NCBI GenBank assembly: GCA_039028695.1
Contig: JBCCHN010000013.1
Location: 1-64,000, forward strand
Origin: JANQKX01 sp039028695
Lineage (GTDB): Bacteria; Pseudomonadota; Alphaproteobacteria; Kiloniellales; Kiloniellaceae
Length of the DNA: 64,000 nt
Direction of reading: 5' to 3'
Position 1 is the first letter of the stretch, and every line of letters begins with the position of its first letter. The notes under the pieces were generated by a model. The model was not told where the DNA came from, searched no databases, and saw only the letters and a list, made by a program, of their open reading frames with translations. Shown here in pieces: positions 7,796-16,460 of this stretch. Position numbers and translations under genes: made by a program.

Positions 7796-9184
7796 TTAAA
7801 AGGCGGGACGGTCGCCTTCGCCGGGCATGGGGATCGCAGTACCTGCCTCGCTATAGAGCTTCAACTTGTTGCGCAGGGTCCGGATGGAAATACCCAAGAT
7901 ATTTGCGGCATGGGTGCGATTGCCCAGGCAGTGCTGCAGGGTATCGATGATCAGATCCCGTTCCACATCCGCGACGGTGCGTCCCACAAGGCCGCGGCCC
8001 TCGCCGTTGGCCGTCGAGGTTGATGCTGCGGCGGGCGCGGTCGAGGCGCCTGCGGGGGCCGCCTGTTCAGTGTCGTCGGCGAGGGTTCGGCCCGTCAACA
8101 TGATGTGGTGGGGCTGGATTTCGTCGTCCTCGGCCAAGAGGACGGCCCGATGCATTGTGTTCTCAATCTCGCGCACGTTGCCTTTCCAGTGATGGTTTTG
8201 CAGAACGGCAAGGGCAGGGACCGACAGGGTCGGGCGGGCAACGCCGTTGGCGGCCGCGTATTTTTTCACGAAGTGGTCGGCGAGGACTTCAATGTCCTTA
8301 GGCCGATCCCGTAAGGGAGGCAGGGCGATGTTGACCACATTCAAGCGGAAGAACAGGTCTTCGCGGAAGCGGCCCTTTCTAACTTCTTCCTCCAGATCCC
8401 GGTTGGAGGTGGCGAGCAGTCGGATGTTGACCTTGATGGGTTGACTGCCGCCGACCCGGTCGATTTCCCTTTCCTGCACGGCGCGCAGCAACTTGGCTTG
8501 CAGGCGTGGGTGCATTTCGGAGATTTCGTCCAGCAGCAGCGTGCCCCGGTTCGCTTCCTCGAACTTACCGATGCGACGGGATACGGCGCCCGTGAAGGCT
8601 CCCTTTTCATGCCCGAAGAGCTCGGATTCAAGAAGGTTTTCAGGGATTGCCGCGCAGTTGATGGAAATAAACTGTTCCTTTGCTCTTTTGGATTTGCTGT
8701 GAATGAAGCGGGCCATGACTTCCTTACCGGTGCCCGATTCCCCTGTGATCAAGACGGAGGCGTCAGAGGGTGCCACTTGCTCGGCCAGACGCAGGATCGG
8801 CGTCATCACCGGGTCCCGATAGATTACGGCGTCGGACTCCTCGGCCACGGCGGCGAGCACAGCGGCGATCAGTTCCGCATCGGGGGGCAGGGGGATGTAT
8901 TCCTTGGCGCCTGATCGGATGGCATCTCCGGCCTGGGAAGGGGCGGGTCCTATGCCGCAGGCCACCACTGGAAGGGAAATGCGCTCGCTTTCGAGACCTT
9001 GGCAAAGACGGGCAATGTCAAGCGCTACGTCGGCCATGATCAGGTCGGCGCCCTGTCCGGCCCGCAGGGCGGTCATAGCCTGGTCGATATCCTCGCAGTG
9101 GGCGACCTTGGCGCCGCTTTCGAGGGCGAGTTTTCCGGCCGTGGCGATATGACCGTCCAGAGTTCCTACGATGAGCAGCCGCAT
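7796..9184 (-). CDS. flbD: FlbD, sigma-54 activator of flagellar genes
   Basis: 462 residues: degenerate receiver (1-115), AAA+ domain (about 125-365) and C-terminal Fis-type helix-turn-helix ending near NRTHAANILGISIRTLRNKL. Walker A GESGTGKE (148-155) and the sigma-54 contact loop GAFTGA (195-200) are intact. The receiver lacks the N-terminal acidic pair: residues 5-10 read IVGTLD where VDDD is usual, although Asp52 sits at the phospho-site position. Loss of the acidic pocket is known for Caulobacter FlbD, which is controlled by FliX rather than by a kinase; fliX is present at 30849. Five sigma-54 promoters in the window are its likely targets. RBS AGAGGA precedes the ATG. Confidence 0.92.
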   Translation of the reverse strand: MRLLIVGTLDGHIATAGKLALESGAKVAHCEDIDQAMTALRAGQGADLIMADVALDIARLCQGLESERISLPVVACGIGPAPSQAGDAIRSGAKEYIPLPPDAELIAAVLAAVAEESDAVIYRDPVMTPILRLAEQVAPSDASVLITGESGTGKEVMARFIHSKSKRAKEQFISINCAAIPENLLESELFGHEKGAFTGAVSRRIGKFEEANRGTLLLDEISEMHPRLQAKLLRAVQEREIDRVGGSQPIKVNIRLLATSNRDLEEEVRKGRFREDLFFRLNVVNIALPPLRDRPKDIEVLADHFVKKYAAANGVARPTLSVPALAVLQNHHWKGNVREIENTMHRAVLLAEDDEIQPHHIMLTGRTLADDTEQAAPAGASTAPAAASTSTANGEGRGLVGRTVADVERDLIIDTLQHCLGNRTHAANILGISIRTLRNKLKLYSEAGTAIPMPGEGDRPAF

Positions 9185-9270
9185 GTTGTCCTCTCTAACT
9201 TTCCATCATCTTTTCCGATACCGGGGTATCGAATGAGCTATCCCCACCGGGGCGTAAGTGAATCCAGTAT

Positions 9271-10107
9271 TTAGTTGAAGTAGGTCACCCGCTGTTCCGG
9301 GGACAAAGTGGTATTTATCAGCATTTCCAGCCGTCGGGGGTTTTCTTGCCGGCTGATGGAAGCGACGCCGATGGCATAGATCTGATTGACCTGAACCTCG
9401 GCCTGGGAGTTGCGTTCCAGCTTGTTGGCCAGAGGGGTGAAAACCATGTTCGCCAAGATGGCACCGTAAAAGGTGGTCAGCAGGGCAACAGCCATGCTGG
9501 GGCCGATGGAGGCGGGGTCTTCCAGATTGCCCAGCATTTGGACCAGGCCCACGAGGGTGCCGATTAGGCCCATGGCGGGCGCCACTTCAGCGGCCCGGCG
9601 CAGGATCGCGGCGCTGCGCAGGTGGCGGTCCCGGGTGGCTTGAATTTCGCGGGACAGGAAGCTCTCCACCTCGTCGGTGGCCAAACCGTCCAGCACCAGA
9701 GCAACGCCATTATGTAGGAAAGGGTTATCGCCAAAGGCTTCCATGACTTTTTGCAGCGCCATCTTGCCCTTTTTTCGGCTCACCTCGGCCAGGTAGAGGA
9801 TTTGTAGCGCTGCGTTTGTCGGCTGTTCTGAATGATAAACGATGGCGCGCCAGATGGTCTTTCGCGCCCGAAACAGCTCATCCATGGAAAAGGAAATACT
9901 GGTGACCAGCAAGGTGCCGAAGCCCACGATTAGAATTGCCGGTATATCGATGAAAGAGTCCGGCGAGCCGCCCAGATACATGGCTAAGGCGATCACCGTG
10001 AAGGCGCCGGTAATACCAAGAAGCGTCGCCGTATCAAGGGACGGGCTCACCTCCGGTGCGGTGATGACCGTTTGGCTGCTCTGGCTATCGGCTGTTGCGT
10101 TGGCCAT
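9271..10107 (-). CDS. motA: MotA/PomA-type stator channel protein
   Basis: 278 residues. Helices near residues 28-47, 54-72, 172-192 and 205-226, with the large cytoplasmic loop between helices 2 and 3 that carries the charged residues meeting FliG. Signature region APAMGLIGTLVGLVQML (176-192) with the conserved proline, and MAVALLTTFYGAILANMVFTP in helix 4. With MotB it makes the ion-driven stator. Here motA lies between fliN and flbD, 31 kb from the motB genes at 40040-41517, so stator subunits come from separate transcripts. The ion (H+ or Na+) cannot be settled from the sequence. Confidence 0.9.
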   Translation of the reverse strand: MANATADSQSSQTVITAPEVSPSLDTATLLGITGAFTVIALAMYLGGSPDSFIDIPAILIVGFGTLLVTSISFSMDELFRARKTIWRAIVYHSEQPTNAALQILYLAEVSRKKGKMALQKVMEAFGDNPFLHNGVALVLDGLATDEVESFLSREIQATRDRHLRSAAILRRAAEVAPAMGLIGTLVGLVQMLGNLEDPASIGPSMAVALLTTFYGAILANMVFTPLANKLERNSQAEVQVNQIYAIGVASISRQENPRRLEMLINTTLSPEQRVTYFN

Positions 10108-10144
10108 TGGATGTCAGTTTCCCGTTTGTTACGTTCAATGACGA

Positions 10145-10507
10145 TCAGGTGCGATCGATTTTGATGATTTCCGTCATGGTGACGCCCAGGCGGTCTTCAA
10201 CGACAACCACTTCGCCGCGGGCCACCAGGCGATTGTTGACATAAATATCGATGGCCTCGCCCACCTTGCGATCCAACTCGACCACGGCCCCCCGCCCCAG
10301 CTTTAGGAGTTGGGCGACCTGCATATTGGATTTGCCCAACACGGCCGATACTTGGATTGGAATGTCGTAAACCGCTTCCAGGTCTTTGGCATTGGTGGGC
10401 ATACGGGCGATATCGCCGAGGCTTTCGTCGCTTTCAGGCGCTACCTCGTCGGCCGATTGCTGTTCCGCCTCCAGGTCGGTCAAGGCGAGATCGTCGTTTT
10501 CAGCCAT
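10145..10507 (-). CDS. fliN: FliN, C-ring switch protein
   Basis: 120 residues: acidic, variable N terminus (1-45) and a C-terminal SpoA domain with VYDIPIQVSAVLGK, LLKLGRGAVVELDR and the closing VTMTEIIKIDR typical of FliN. FliN builds the lower C-ring together with FliM and binds FliH to localise the export ATPase. It overlaps the fliH frame by eight bases, with GGAGAAAGACA before its ATG. Order fliF-fliG-fliH-fliN-motA-flbD is compact, so co-transcription is likely. Confidence 0.95.
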   Translation of the reverse strand: MAENDDLALTDLEAEQQSADEVAPESDESLGDIARMPTNAKDLEAVYDIPIQVSAVLGKSNMQVAQLLKLGRGAVVELDRKVGEAIDIYVNNRLVARGEVVVVEDRLGVTMTEIIKIDRT

Positions 10508-11270
10508 TGTCTTTCTCCGCTAGGGTGGAAGCCTCGATGTCGCTTCCCGATGAATGCTGTTCAGTTGAGCCGTCTAGGGACGCCGGTATCGCCGGCTGGT
10601 CCATGATCGGCGTGTCGGCTTGAGATAGTAGGGTGTCAAAGTGTTCGTCGATCTCCGCGAGCAGAGCCGACAGTTCCCGGCTGGCACCGCCGTCCGCCCA
10701 TTCCACGATCACGTCGCTAAATCCCAATTCCGGTTCGGACAAGAAGATAAGGCGTCCTTCGAAGCTCTTTCGCTCGGCGAGGGCCTTTGTGCTCTGCCTG
10801 ATTGGCTCCAAGGCTTCGTCACCGGTGCGGATCACCAAGCGTGGCTCGTCGCGTAACCGCTCCATGCAGTCCTCAATAATTCGCTCGATTTCTGCCAGGC
10901 CATCCCGTTGGGCCAGGGCGGGAAACAACTTGGCGGACATCTGTCGCATGACCTTGAGCGATTGCATTTCCTGAGCAGCGGCGATTGACTCGCTTTCGCT
11001 GGTCACCTGGGTGATAAGGGCTTCGATCGCCGTTAGATGATCGACGGTTTGCTTTTCGATCCCGGCCAAAACTTCCGCGCGGGCCTCTTCTTGACCTGCG
11101 TGAAAGCCACTCTGATGTGCGGCTTCCAGATCCTCTTGGGTGAAGAGGGACGGGGGTGGCAAATCCTCCTCGGGCTCGGGCACATCCGGTTCTGTCGGCT
11201 TGAGCTCGGTCGCCTCGGGCGGTGGCGCCTCGAAATTTAGGTCGAATAGGAATTTGGGGGCGGTGTTCAT
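10500..11270 (-). CDS. fliH: FliH, regulator of the export ATPase
   Basis: 256 residues from ATG 11270 (a TTG at 11276 is in frame just upstream). Pro/Glu-rich N terminus, a central helix containing the small-residue pattern HQSGFHAGQEEARAE, and a C-terminal region with LVIRTGDEALEPI and FSDVIVEWADGGASREL typical of FliH/HrpE-type proteins. It dimerises, binds FliI and anchors it to FliN and FlhA. A long acidic tail (from about residue 215) is specific to this protein. It follows fliG by 12 bases. Confidence 0.85.
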   Translation of the reverse strand: MNTAPKFLFDLNFEAPPPEATELKPTEPDVPEPEEDLPPPSLFTQEDLEAAHQSGFHAGQEEARAEVLAGIEKQTVDHLTAIEALITQVTSESESIAAAQEMQSLKVMRQMSAKLFPALAQRDGLAEIERIIEDCMERLRDEPRLVIRTGDEALEPIRQSTKALAERKSFEGRLIFLSEPELGFSDVIVEWADGGASRELSALLAEIDEHFDTLLSQADTPIMDQPAIPASLDGSTEQHSSGSDIEASTLAEKDNG

Positions 11271-11282
11271 GGTCAATGCCAG

Positions 11283-12296
11283 CTAGTAAACCAACTCGTC
11301 GTCGCCCTTGCTGTCGGCAATGACGATATCGCCCTTGGCCGCCAGTTCCTTGGCGAGATTGACCACGTACATCTGAGCTTCGTCCACGTCGCGAAGGCGG
11401 ACAGGGCCCATGGCTTGCATGTCTTCGCGCATCATCTTCGCGGCACGTTCAGACATATTGCCAAAGAAGAGATCGCGTAGGGCTTCGGAGCCACCCTTGA
11501 GGGCGATAGCCAGTTTGTCCTTCTCGGCCGAGCTGAGCAGGGTTTGAACAGCTCCTTGATCCAGGGCGCCCAAATCTTCGAAGGTGAACATGAGCGCCTT
11601 GATGCGCTCCGCCGAATCTCGATTGCGCTCCTCCAGGGAATCCAAAAACCGGGCCTCGAGCGTACGATCCAGATAGTTGAAAATCTCGGCCATCATCTCG
11701 TGGGAATCTCTGCGGCTGGTCTTGGCCAAGTTGGACATAAATTCGTTGCGGAGGGTGCGTTCCACGTCTTCGAGCACCTCTTTTTGCACCGCCTCCATGC
11801 GCAGCATGCGCATGATGACTTCCATGGCGAAGGGCTCGGGCAGAACGCTGAGGACCCGCGAGGCGTGCTCTGCCTTGATCTTGGAGAGGACAACCGCGAC
11901 GGTTTGGGGATATTCGTTCTTGAGGTAGTTCGCGAGCACCTGCTCGTTCACATTAGCCAGCTTATCCCACATGGTTCGACCGGCCGGCCCGCGGATTTCC
12001 TCCATGATGCCGGTGACCTTATCGGGATCCATCACTTTCAGCAGCAACCGTTCGGTAGAGTCGAAATTACCCACCACCGAGCCAGTGCTGGAGATCTGTT
12101 CGGCGAAATCGATCAGGAGCTGTTCGATGAGTTCCGAGTTTACCGTCCCCAAATTGGCCATAGACTGGGACAGTTCCTTGATCTCCTCTTCTTCCATCAT
12201 GGAAAAGAGCTGGGTGGCGTTTTCCTCGCCGATGGCCATCATCAAAAGCGCTGCCTTATCCGGACCGGGCAGGGAACGTAGATCTTCATGCAACAC
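11283..12296 (-). CDS. fliG: FliG, rotor switch protein
   Basis: 337 residues with the N, M and C armadillo-like domains. Recognisable blocks: LPGPDKAALLMMAIGEENA near the N terminus, EYPQTVAVVLSKI in the middle domain and the charged C-terminal helix region MFTFEDLGALDQGAVQTLL that meets the stator. FliG joins the MS ring (FliF) to FliM and transmits torque. Start is GTG at 12296, with GAGGAG nine bases before it; an ATG at 12289 is out of frame. It follows fliF by 64 bases. Confidence 0.97.
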   Translation of the reverse strand: MLHEDLRSLPGPDKAALLMMAIGEENATQLFSMMEEEEIKELSQSMANLGTVNSELIEQLLIDFAEQISSTGSVVGNFDSTERLLLKVMDPDKVTGIMEEIRGPAGRTMWDKLANVNEQVLANYLKNEYPQTVAVVLSKIKAEHASRVLSVLPEPFAMEVIMRMLRMEAVQKEVLEDVERTLRNEFMSNLAKTSRRDSHEMMAEIFNYLDRTLEARFLDSLEERNRDSAERIKALMFTFEDLGALDQGAVQTLLSSAEKDKLAIALKGGSEALRDLFFGNMSERAAKMMREDMQAMGPVRLRDVDEAQMYVVNLAKELAAKGDIVIADSKGDDELVY

Positions 12297-12360
12297 GGGA
12301 GGAACTCCTCAAATCGCTTACGGCGATGGATAATGAAAAATGTAGGCGGGCCGGCATGGT

Positions 12361-14064
12361 TCAGGTTTCCTGATGAAGCCAGCTACGCACAATTGCCACG
12401 GCCTCTTCTGGGTGTTTTTGAATGATCTCGCCAATCTTGCGAATGGAAGAGGCGCGGACCCGCCCTTCTACCTGATTGACGTCGATCATGTGCTCAATCT
12501 CGGCAATGGAGCTTGCACCGCCGCCCACAACTTGTCCGCCCGCGGATTCACCGCCCGGGCCCGCAAGGCCAATAGCGACTTCGCGGGCGCTGGTCGGTCC
12601 TGCCAAGGCGGGATGGGCAACCGAGCCATCGGACAATAGGGCATGGGCCTCCGGCTCCGCGTCCTCACCCAGCGGGCTGTCGAACAGCCGGCTGACCATG
12701 GGGCGTACGACAAAGAGAACTACGATGATGGCAAGGGCACCGAGCACGAGCAGTTCAGCCATGCGCAGGACGTCATGCTTTTCGAAGCCCATCAGGAAGC
12801 TTTCTTCCTCCAGACCGCTGGACGCGGGATCGACGAAGGGCATGTTGACCACTTCAATGCGGTCTCCTCGATCGGTATCGATGCCCACGGCGGAGCGCAC
12901 CAGGGCCTCGATTTGCTGCATCTGCTCTTGCTCGATCGGCGTGTAGGACAGCTGGCCGTCTTCTCCGATGGTCGAGACGCCATTGACCATGACCGCCACC
13001 GAGAGGCGGCGCACCATACCCGCCTCGCGGATGTGGGTTTTGGTGGTCCGGCTGATTTCGTAATTGACGGTTTCTTCCGTGCGGGAGGCCTGGCTGTTCG
13101 CGCCGGCAGCGCCACCGCCGGCCGCAGCAGCGTCTGGCAGATTGTTGCCCACGGTTACACCCGCAGGATCGCCGTCTTTCTCGTTGGATTGTTCCTCGAC
13201 CACTTGGGTCGAGCGCACCACCTGGCCGTCCGGGTCGTAGGATTCAGTGTTCTCGGTGATTCGGTCGAAGTCCATTTCCGCTGTTACTTGAGCGCGCACG
13301 TTGCCTGGGCCGAGGGATCGCACCAGCAAGTCTTCGATGGTGCGGACCAAGCGGGCTTCATATTTGATGCGCATCTCCTCGGCATTGGTGGCGGCCCGGT
13401 CCAGATCGCCCTCGTCGCCGCCGCGGGCGAGAAGATTGCCCTTGTCATCCACGACCGAGATGTTCTTGGGTTTCAGGCCCGGTACCGCAGCGGCCACCAA
13501 ATGCTGAATGGCTTGCACCTTTTGGTTCTCAACTTCACCTGCGGCGTTCATGACCAGGATGATAGAAGCACTCGGCTCTTGCCGGTCGCGGGTAAAGAGC
13601 TGACGCTGGGGCAGAACCAGATGAACCCGGGCCTGGCGCACCCGTGCGATGGATCGGATGGTCCGGGACAGCTCCCCTTCGAGCGCGCGAAGGTGGTTGA
13701 TGTTTTGAACGAAGTTGGTTGTCCCCAGGCCCTCGGACCGATCGAAGATTTCGTACCCAATGGAGCCGCCGCTGGGCAGGCCTTGTTCGGCCATGGCCAC
13801 GCGCAGGCGGGCGACTTGGTCGGCGGCAACGAAGATTTGGCTGCCGTCGGCGCTCAATCGATAGGGCTGTTGCTGGTTCTCAAGCTGGCTGACGATTTGG
13901 CCGCTGTCTTGACTATCCAGATCGGCATAGAGCAGGGCCTGGTCCGGTTCGGCGAGCCGGCTGGTCAGATAGATGAAGAAGGAAAGGATCGCCGCGGCGA
14001 TCGCCGCCATCATGCCGAGCCGGGTCGGGCCCAGGCCTTTCATGGTCTCGATGAAACTGTTCAA
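12361..14064 (-). CDS. fliF: FliF, MS-ring protein
   Basis: 567 residues. Two membrane helices (about residues 17-36 and 433-455) enclose a periplasmic part with the YscJ-type ring-building motifs, for example SADGSQIFVAADQVARLRV and RALEGELSRTI. The C-terminal cytoplasmic tail binds FliG. Start is TTG at 14064: the resulting MNSFIETMKGLGPTRLG matches the usual N terminus, whereas the next ATG (14043) would cut the conserved beginning. FliF nucleates flagellar assembly. The upstream region holds CtrA-like boxes and two copies of the presumed FlbD element but no sigma-54 promoter. Confidence 0.96.
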   Translation of the reverse strand: MNSFIETMKGLGPTRLGMMAAIAAAILSFFIYLTSRLAEPDQALLYADLDSQDSGQIVSQLENQQQPYRLSADGSQIFVAADQVARLRVAMAEQGLPSGGSIGYEIFDRSEGLGTTNFVQNINHLRALEGELSRTIRSIARVRQARVHLVLPQRQLFTRDRQEPSASIILVMNAAGEVENQKVQAIQHLVAAAVPGLKPKNISVVDDKGNLLARGGDEGDLDRAATNAEEMRIKYEARLVRTIEDLLVRSLGPGNVRAQVTAEMDFDRITENTESYDPDGQVVRSTQVVEEQSNEKDGDPAGVTVGNNLPDAAAAGGGAAGANSQASRTEETVNYEISRTTKTHIREAGMVRRLSVAVMVNGVSTIGEDGQLSYTPIEQEQMQQIEALVRSAVGIDTDRGDRIEVVNMPFVDPASSGLEEESFLMGFEKHDVLRMAELLVLGALAIIVVLFVVRPMVSRLFDSPLGEDAEPEAHALLSDGSVAHPALAGPTSAREVAIGLAGPGGESAGGQVVGGGASSIAEIEHMIDVNQVEGRVRASSIRKIGEIIQKHPEEAVAIVRSWLHQET

Positions 14065-14081
14065 ATCCGCTTTACCTGATC

Positions 14082-14096
14082 TTAAGCCGTACTGAA
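14082..14096. promoter_or_regulatory. CtrA-like box near fliF start (imperfect)
   Basis: TTAA-GCCGTAC-TGAA: seven of eight core bases of the TTAA-N7-TTAA CtrA consensus, 18 bases upstream of the fliF start codon. In Caulobacter the fliF promoter is CtrA-activated. A single imperfect box of this kind can occur by chance. Confidence 0.35.
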
Positions 14097-14188
14097 AAGG
14101 GCCTTGTTAAAATCCACACCGCTTGAGACGCGGGTCTTTTCCATGGCCCAGAGGCTATGCTGGTCTGGTAAATGCGCCGTTAATGACA

Positions 14189-14223
14189 GGCAGGATTTGC
14201 CTAGTAATGGGGAAAAAATTGCC
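14189..14223. promoter_or_regulatory. two FlbD-type 13-bp elements upstream of fliF
   Basis: GGCAGGATTTGCC at 14189-14201 and GGAAAAAATTGCC at 14211-14223. They match the recurrent GGCAA..TTGCC palindrome found beside the sigma-54 promoters in this window. No GG-N10-GC sigma-54 signal lies between them and fliF, so they may act as repressor sites, as FlbD does on Caulobacter fliF. Confidence 0.55.
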
Positions 14224-14231
14224 GAGGCGCT

Positions 14232-14246
14232 TTAATCAAATTTTAG
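14232..14246. promoter_or_regulatory. CtrA-like box upstream of fliF
   Basis: TTAA-TCAAATT-TTAG, seven of eight core positions of the CtrA consensus, directly beside the FlbD-type elements. Distance to fliF is about 170 bases, so it could serve a distal promoter. Confidence 0.45.
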
Positions 14247-14446
14247 GTAAATGCCGGAAAGGCCCCGTATGCCTTGGCTAAAGCGAAATCGCGTGAGGGC
14301 AACATCATAGGGCAGGACAGCAATCCAACGCGAATTCTAATGCAGCTTGACAATGGCCTTAAAGGGCTCGGTCCGTCTTGGGAGGCATCTTAGCTCGTAA
14401 GACCAGAGCCCATCAGATAAATGCCCCGAAGAAAAAAGGCTTAGGG

Positions 14447-14490
14447 ACAAAAATCGCGGCCGGATGGCTGAGGTAGCCAGGCCGGCCGCG
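14447..14490 (-). terminator. intrinsic terminator after sciP
   Basis: On the minus strand a nine-base stem CGCGGCCGG/CCGGCCGCG (14482-14490 with 14455-14463), with an inner GGCT/AGCC pair, is followed directly by ATTTTTGTCC. Good GC stem plus T-run, about 60 bases past the sciP stop. Confidence 0.85.
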
Positions 14491-14552
14491 GTTTGGACTT
14501 GGACCTATGGTCCTAAGGTTCTTGTTTAGGGGCTGCTTGTTCCGGTGGGGTA

Positions 14553-14849
14553 CTAATTCCGCGCCTCGGGATAGGCGCCGCGGTATTGCTGCAGGCGCGT
14601 CGTGCGCAAGCCGCGCATACCATGCTTATCGATGAGTGCCTGCCAAGAGAGAAATTCCTCAACTGACAAGTGATAGCGCTCGCAAGCCTCCTCAAGGGTC
14701 AAGAGGCCGGACCTAACGGCGGTCACGACTTCGGCTTTGCGGCGAATCACCCAGCGTTTTGTGTCGGGCGGGGGCAGATCATTTATCGAAAGCGGCTTAC
14801 CTGCCGGCCCGATGATCCTTTCTTGCCTACCTGGGCTATCCGAGTACAT
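14553..14849 (-). CDS. sciP: SciP (DUF1153), small CtrA-inhibitory protein
   Basis: 98 residues. Core RWVIRRKAEVVTAVRSGLL, LTLEEACERYHLSVEEFLSWQ and the end GMRGLRTTRLQQYR are hallmarks of the DUF1153/SciP family, a helix-turn-helix-like protein. In Caulobacter SciP binds CtrA and blocks its activation of target promoters late in the cell cycle. Start placed at ATG 14849 with GGAG eight bases upstream; an ATG at 14876 in frame would add nine residues without a good ribosome site. It lies downstream of flgE. Its presence beside flagellar genes with CtrA-like boxes suggests it tunes their timing. Confidence 0.92.
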   Translation of the reverse strand: MYSDSPGRQERIIGPAGKPLSINDLPPPDTKRWVIRRKAEVVTAVRSGLLTLEEACERYHLSVEEFLSWQALIDKHGMRGLRTTRLQQYRGAYPEARN

Positions 14850-15007
14850 CAACTGTGCTCCGTGTTCTAACAACATATCCAGCGCTGACTCTATCCCTGG
14901 CGCCTTTACAAAACGCTAAATCAAGGAGTTAGGTAAAATTTTAGAAATCACGCATGTACGCACTCAGTGAAAATTCGGTGATTTCGGAAAATATTCGACG
15001 CAGGAAG

Positions 15008-15051
15008 GCGCGGGCCGAGCATGCCACTTTTTAAGGCGTGCCCGGCCGCGC
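15008..15051. repeat. long imperfect hairpin between flgE and sciP
   Basis: Left arm 15008-15025 (GCGCGGGCCGAGCATGCC) pairs with right arm 15035-15051 (GGCGTGCCCGGCCGCGC) with one bulge and wobble pairs; loop about nine bases. No T-run follows on the minus strand, so a Rho-independent terminator is unlikely; it may protect the flgE mRNA 3' end. Confidence 0.5.
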
Positions 15052-15071
15052 GGCTCGTTGACTAGGCGGTG

Positions 15072-16325
15072 CTATCGCCTAATCCGGATCAATTCCTCGA
15101 GCATGTCGTCCGCCGTGGTGATGGTCCGGGCGCTGGCCGAATAGGCCCGTTGGGTGACGATCATGTTGGTGAACTCGTCGGCTAGATCTACTGTCGAGCT
15201 CTCCAGGGTGGAGGCGGAAACCGAACCGGCGCCATTCGTGGTTGCCAGGCTCAGTTGGAAGTTACCGGAGTCATCAGTTTGCTGATAGGCATTGCCGGTG
15301 AGGTGATTGAGGCCGTTGGGATTGTTGAACATCCCCAGCGGCATGCGGAAGATATCCTGATTTTGACCGTTGTCGAACAGAGCAGTGACGATCCCTTCCT
15401 CGTTGATGGTCACCCCGGTGAAAACGCCGAAGCGAACACCATCCTGATCGATGTCCGTGATGGCGAATTCCCCGGCGAACTGGGTCAGGCCATCGGTCGA
15501 ACCCGCCGTCCCCAGATCAAGAGTGAAGGCGGAATTTGCCGCGCCGGTCGTCCAGCCATTTACAGTAAAGGGCGTTGTGAAATTGATGGCCGAAGGTGTG
15601 CCATCGGGGGCGAAGACCAAGTTGCCGGCGCCTGCCGAGGTTCCCGTGACCGCGCCCTCGGACACCGGATCGGAGGAGCCAAAGTCCCACGTATTGATGC
15701 CGGTCTTGGTGAAATTGATGTCCAGATCATGCGGGTTGCCCAGAGAATCGAAGATCTGCATGGTCACCGTATGGGTATCGCCGACCGCTGCCGTGGAGGG
15801 GAGGTTGACGTCCATACTCAAGTTAGCAGTTGACTCTGCATTGCCCGACAGATTGGAAACGTTAACGGTTTCCAAACCGGTAAAGGTACTGGCGCTGGGC
15901 GGCGGATTGGGATTGGTCCGCATGTTATAGCCTTGTAGATAAAACCCGGCGGCATTGACCAAATCGCCGTTTTCATCGGGCGTGAATTGCCCGGCTCGGG
16001 TGAAAAGGTAGTTGGACCCGACGGTGGGATTGGCGTTCTCGTTGACCACGAAAAAGCCGTCGCCGGCAATTGCCAAATCGGTTCCCGAGGCGGTGCTTTG
16101 CAAAAGGCCCTGCTGATCCACGTTGGCATAAGCCGAAGAGATCACGCCGCCCGAGCTGTGCCGGGTGACGGAAACCTCTTGGGTTACCAAGCTGGAAAAG
16201 CGGGTAATGCTCGTCTTGTAACCGACCGTGTTCACGTTGGCGATATTGTCGGAGATAATGCCAAGCGCGTTACTTTGGGCCGCCAAGCCCGACACGCCTG
16301 AAAACAGGGCACCATAAAGACTCAT
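15072..16325 (-). CDS. flgE: FlgE, flagellar hook protein
   Basis: 417 residues. N-terminal MSLYGALFSGVSGLAAQSNALGIISDNIANVNTVGYK and C-terminal LADEFTNMIVTQRAYSASARTITTADDMLEELI are the D0 helices of rod/hook proteins; the middle (about 90-330) is a Thr/Gly/Asn-rich hook domain. ATG with AAGGAG seven bases before it. It lies 135 bases downstream of flgD; both probably come from the sigma-54 promoter at 19562-19578. FlgE is polymerised under the FlgD cap and its length is set by FliK. Confidence 0.96.
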   Translation of the reverse strand: MSLYGALFSGVSGLAAQSNALGIISDNIANVNTVGYKTSITRFSSLVTQEVSVTRHSSGGVISSAYANVDQQGLLQSTASGTDLAIAGDGFFVVNENANPTVGSNYLFTRAGQFTPDENGDLVNAAGFYLQGYNMRTNPNPPPSASTFTGLETVNVSNLSGNAESTANLSMDVNLPSTAAVGDTHTVTMQIFDSLGNPHDLDINFTKTGINTWDFGSSDPVSEGAVTGTSAGAGNLVFAPDGTPSAINFTTPFTVNGWTTGAANSAFTLDLGTAGSTDGLTQFAGEFAITDIDQDGVRFGVFTGVTINEEGIVTALFDNGQNQDIFRMPLGMFNNPNGLNHLTGNAYQQTDDSGNFQLSLATTNGAGSVSASTLESSTVDLADEFTNMIVTQRAYSASARTITTADDMLEELIRIRR

Positions 16326-16460
16326 TACTCTTACTCCTTAAAATCGTTGTTTTTCCGATGAGTTCCGGGAAAACAACCGGTTACATTACTAATTCATGAG
16401 GGCTACTCTTCACGCGCTATTCCCATAGCCATTCCTTGCGGCCAAAGATTCCTTGGCCAT

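Larger units (their letters stand above)
14065..14552. other. 488-base intergenic region between fliF and sciP
   Basis: No protein gene is supported here. It contains the presumed fliF control region (two CtrA-like boxes, two 13-bp FlbD-type elements) and, near its left-to-right end, the sciP terminator. The remainder, about 14250-14440, shows nothing I can name. Confidence 0.7.

Noticed and set aside
11544..12281. 245-codon plus-strand frame across fliG
   Set aside because: Antisense shadow of fliG, high in His, Gly and Leu with no domain.
12643..14079. 478-codon open frame on the plus strand across fliF
   Set aside because: It is antisense to fliF and shows no protein family features; GC-rich coding DNA often leaves such frames.
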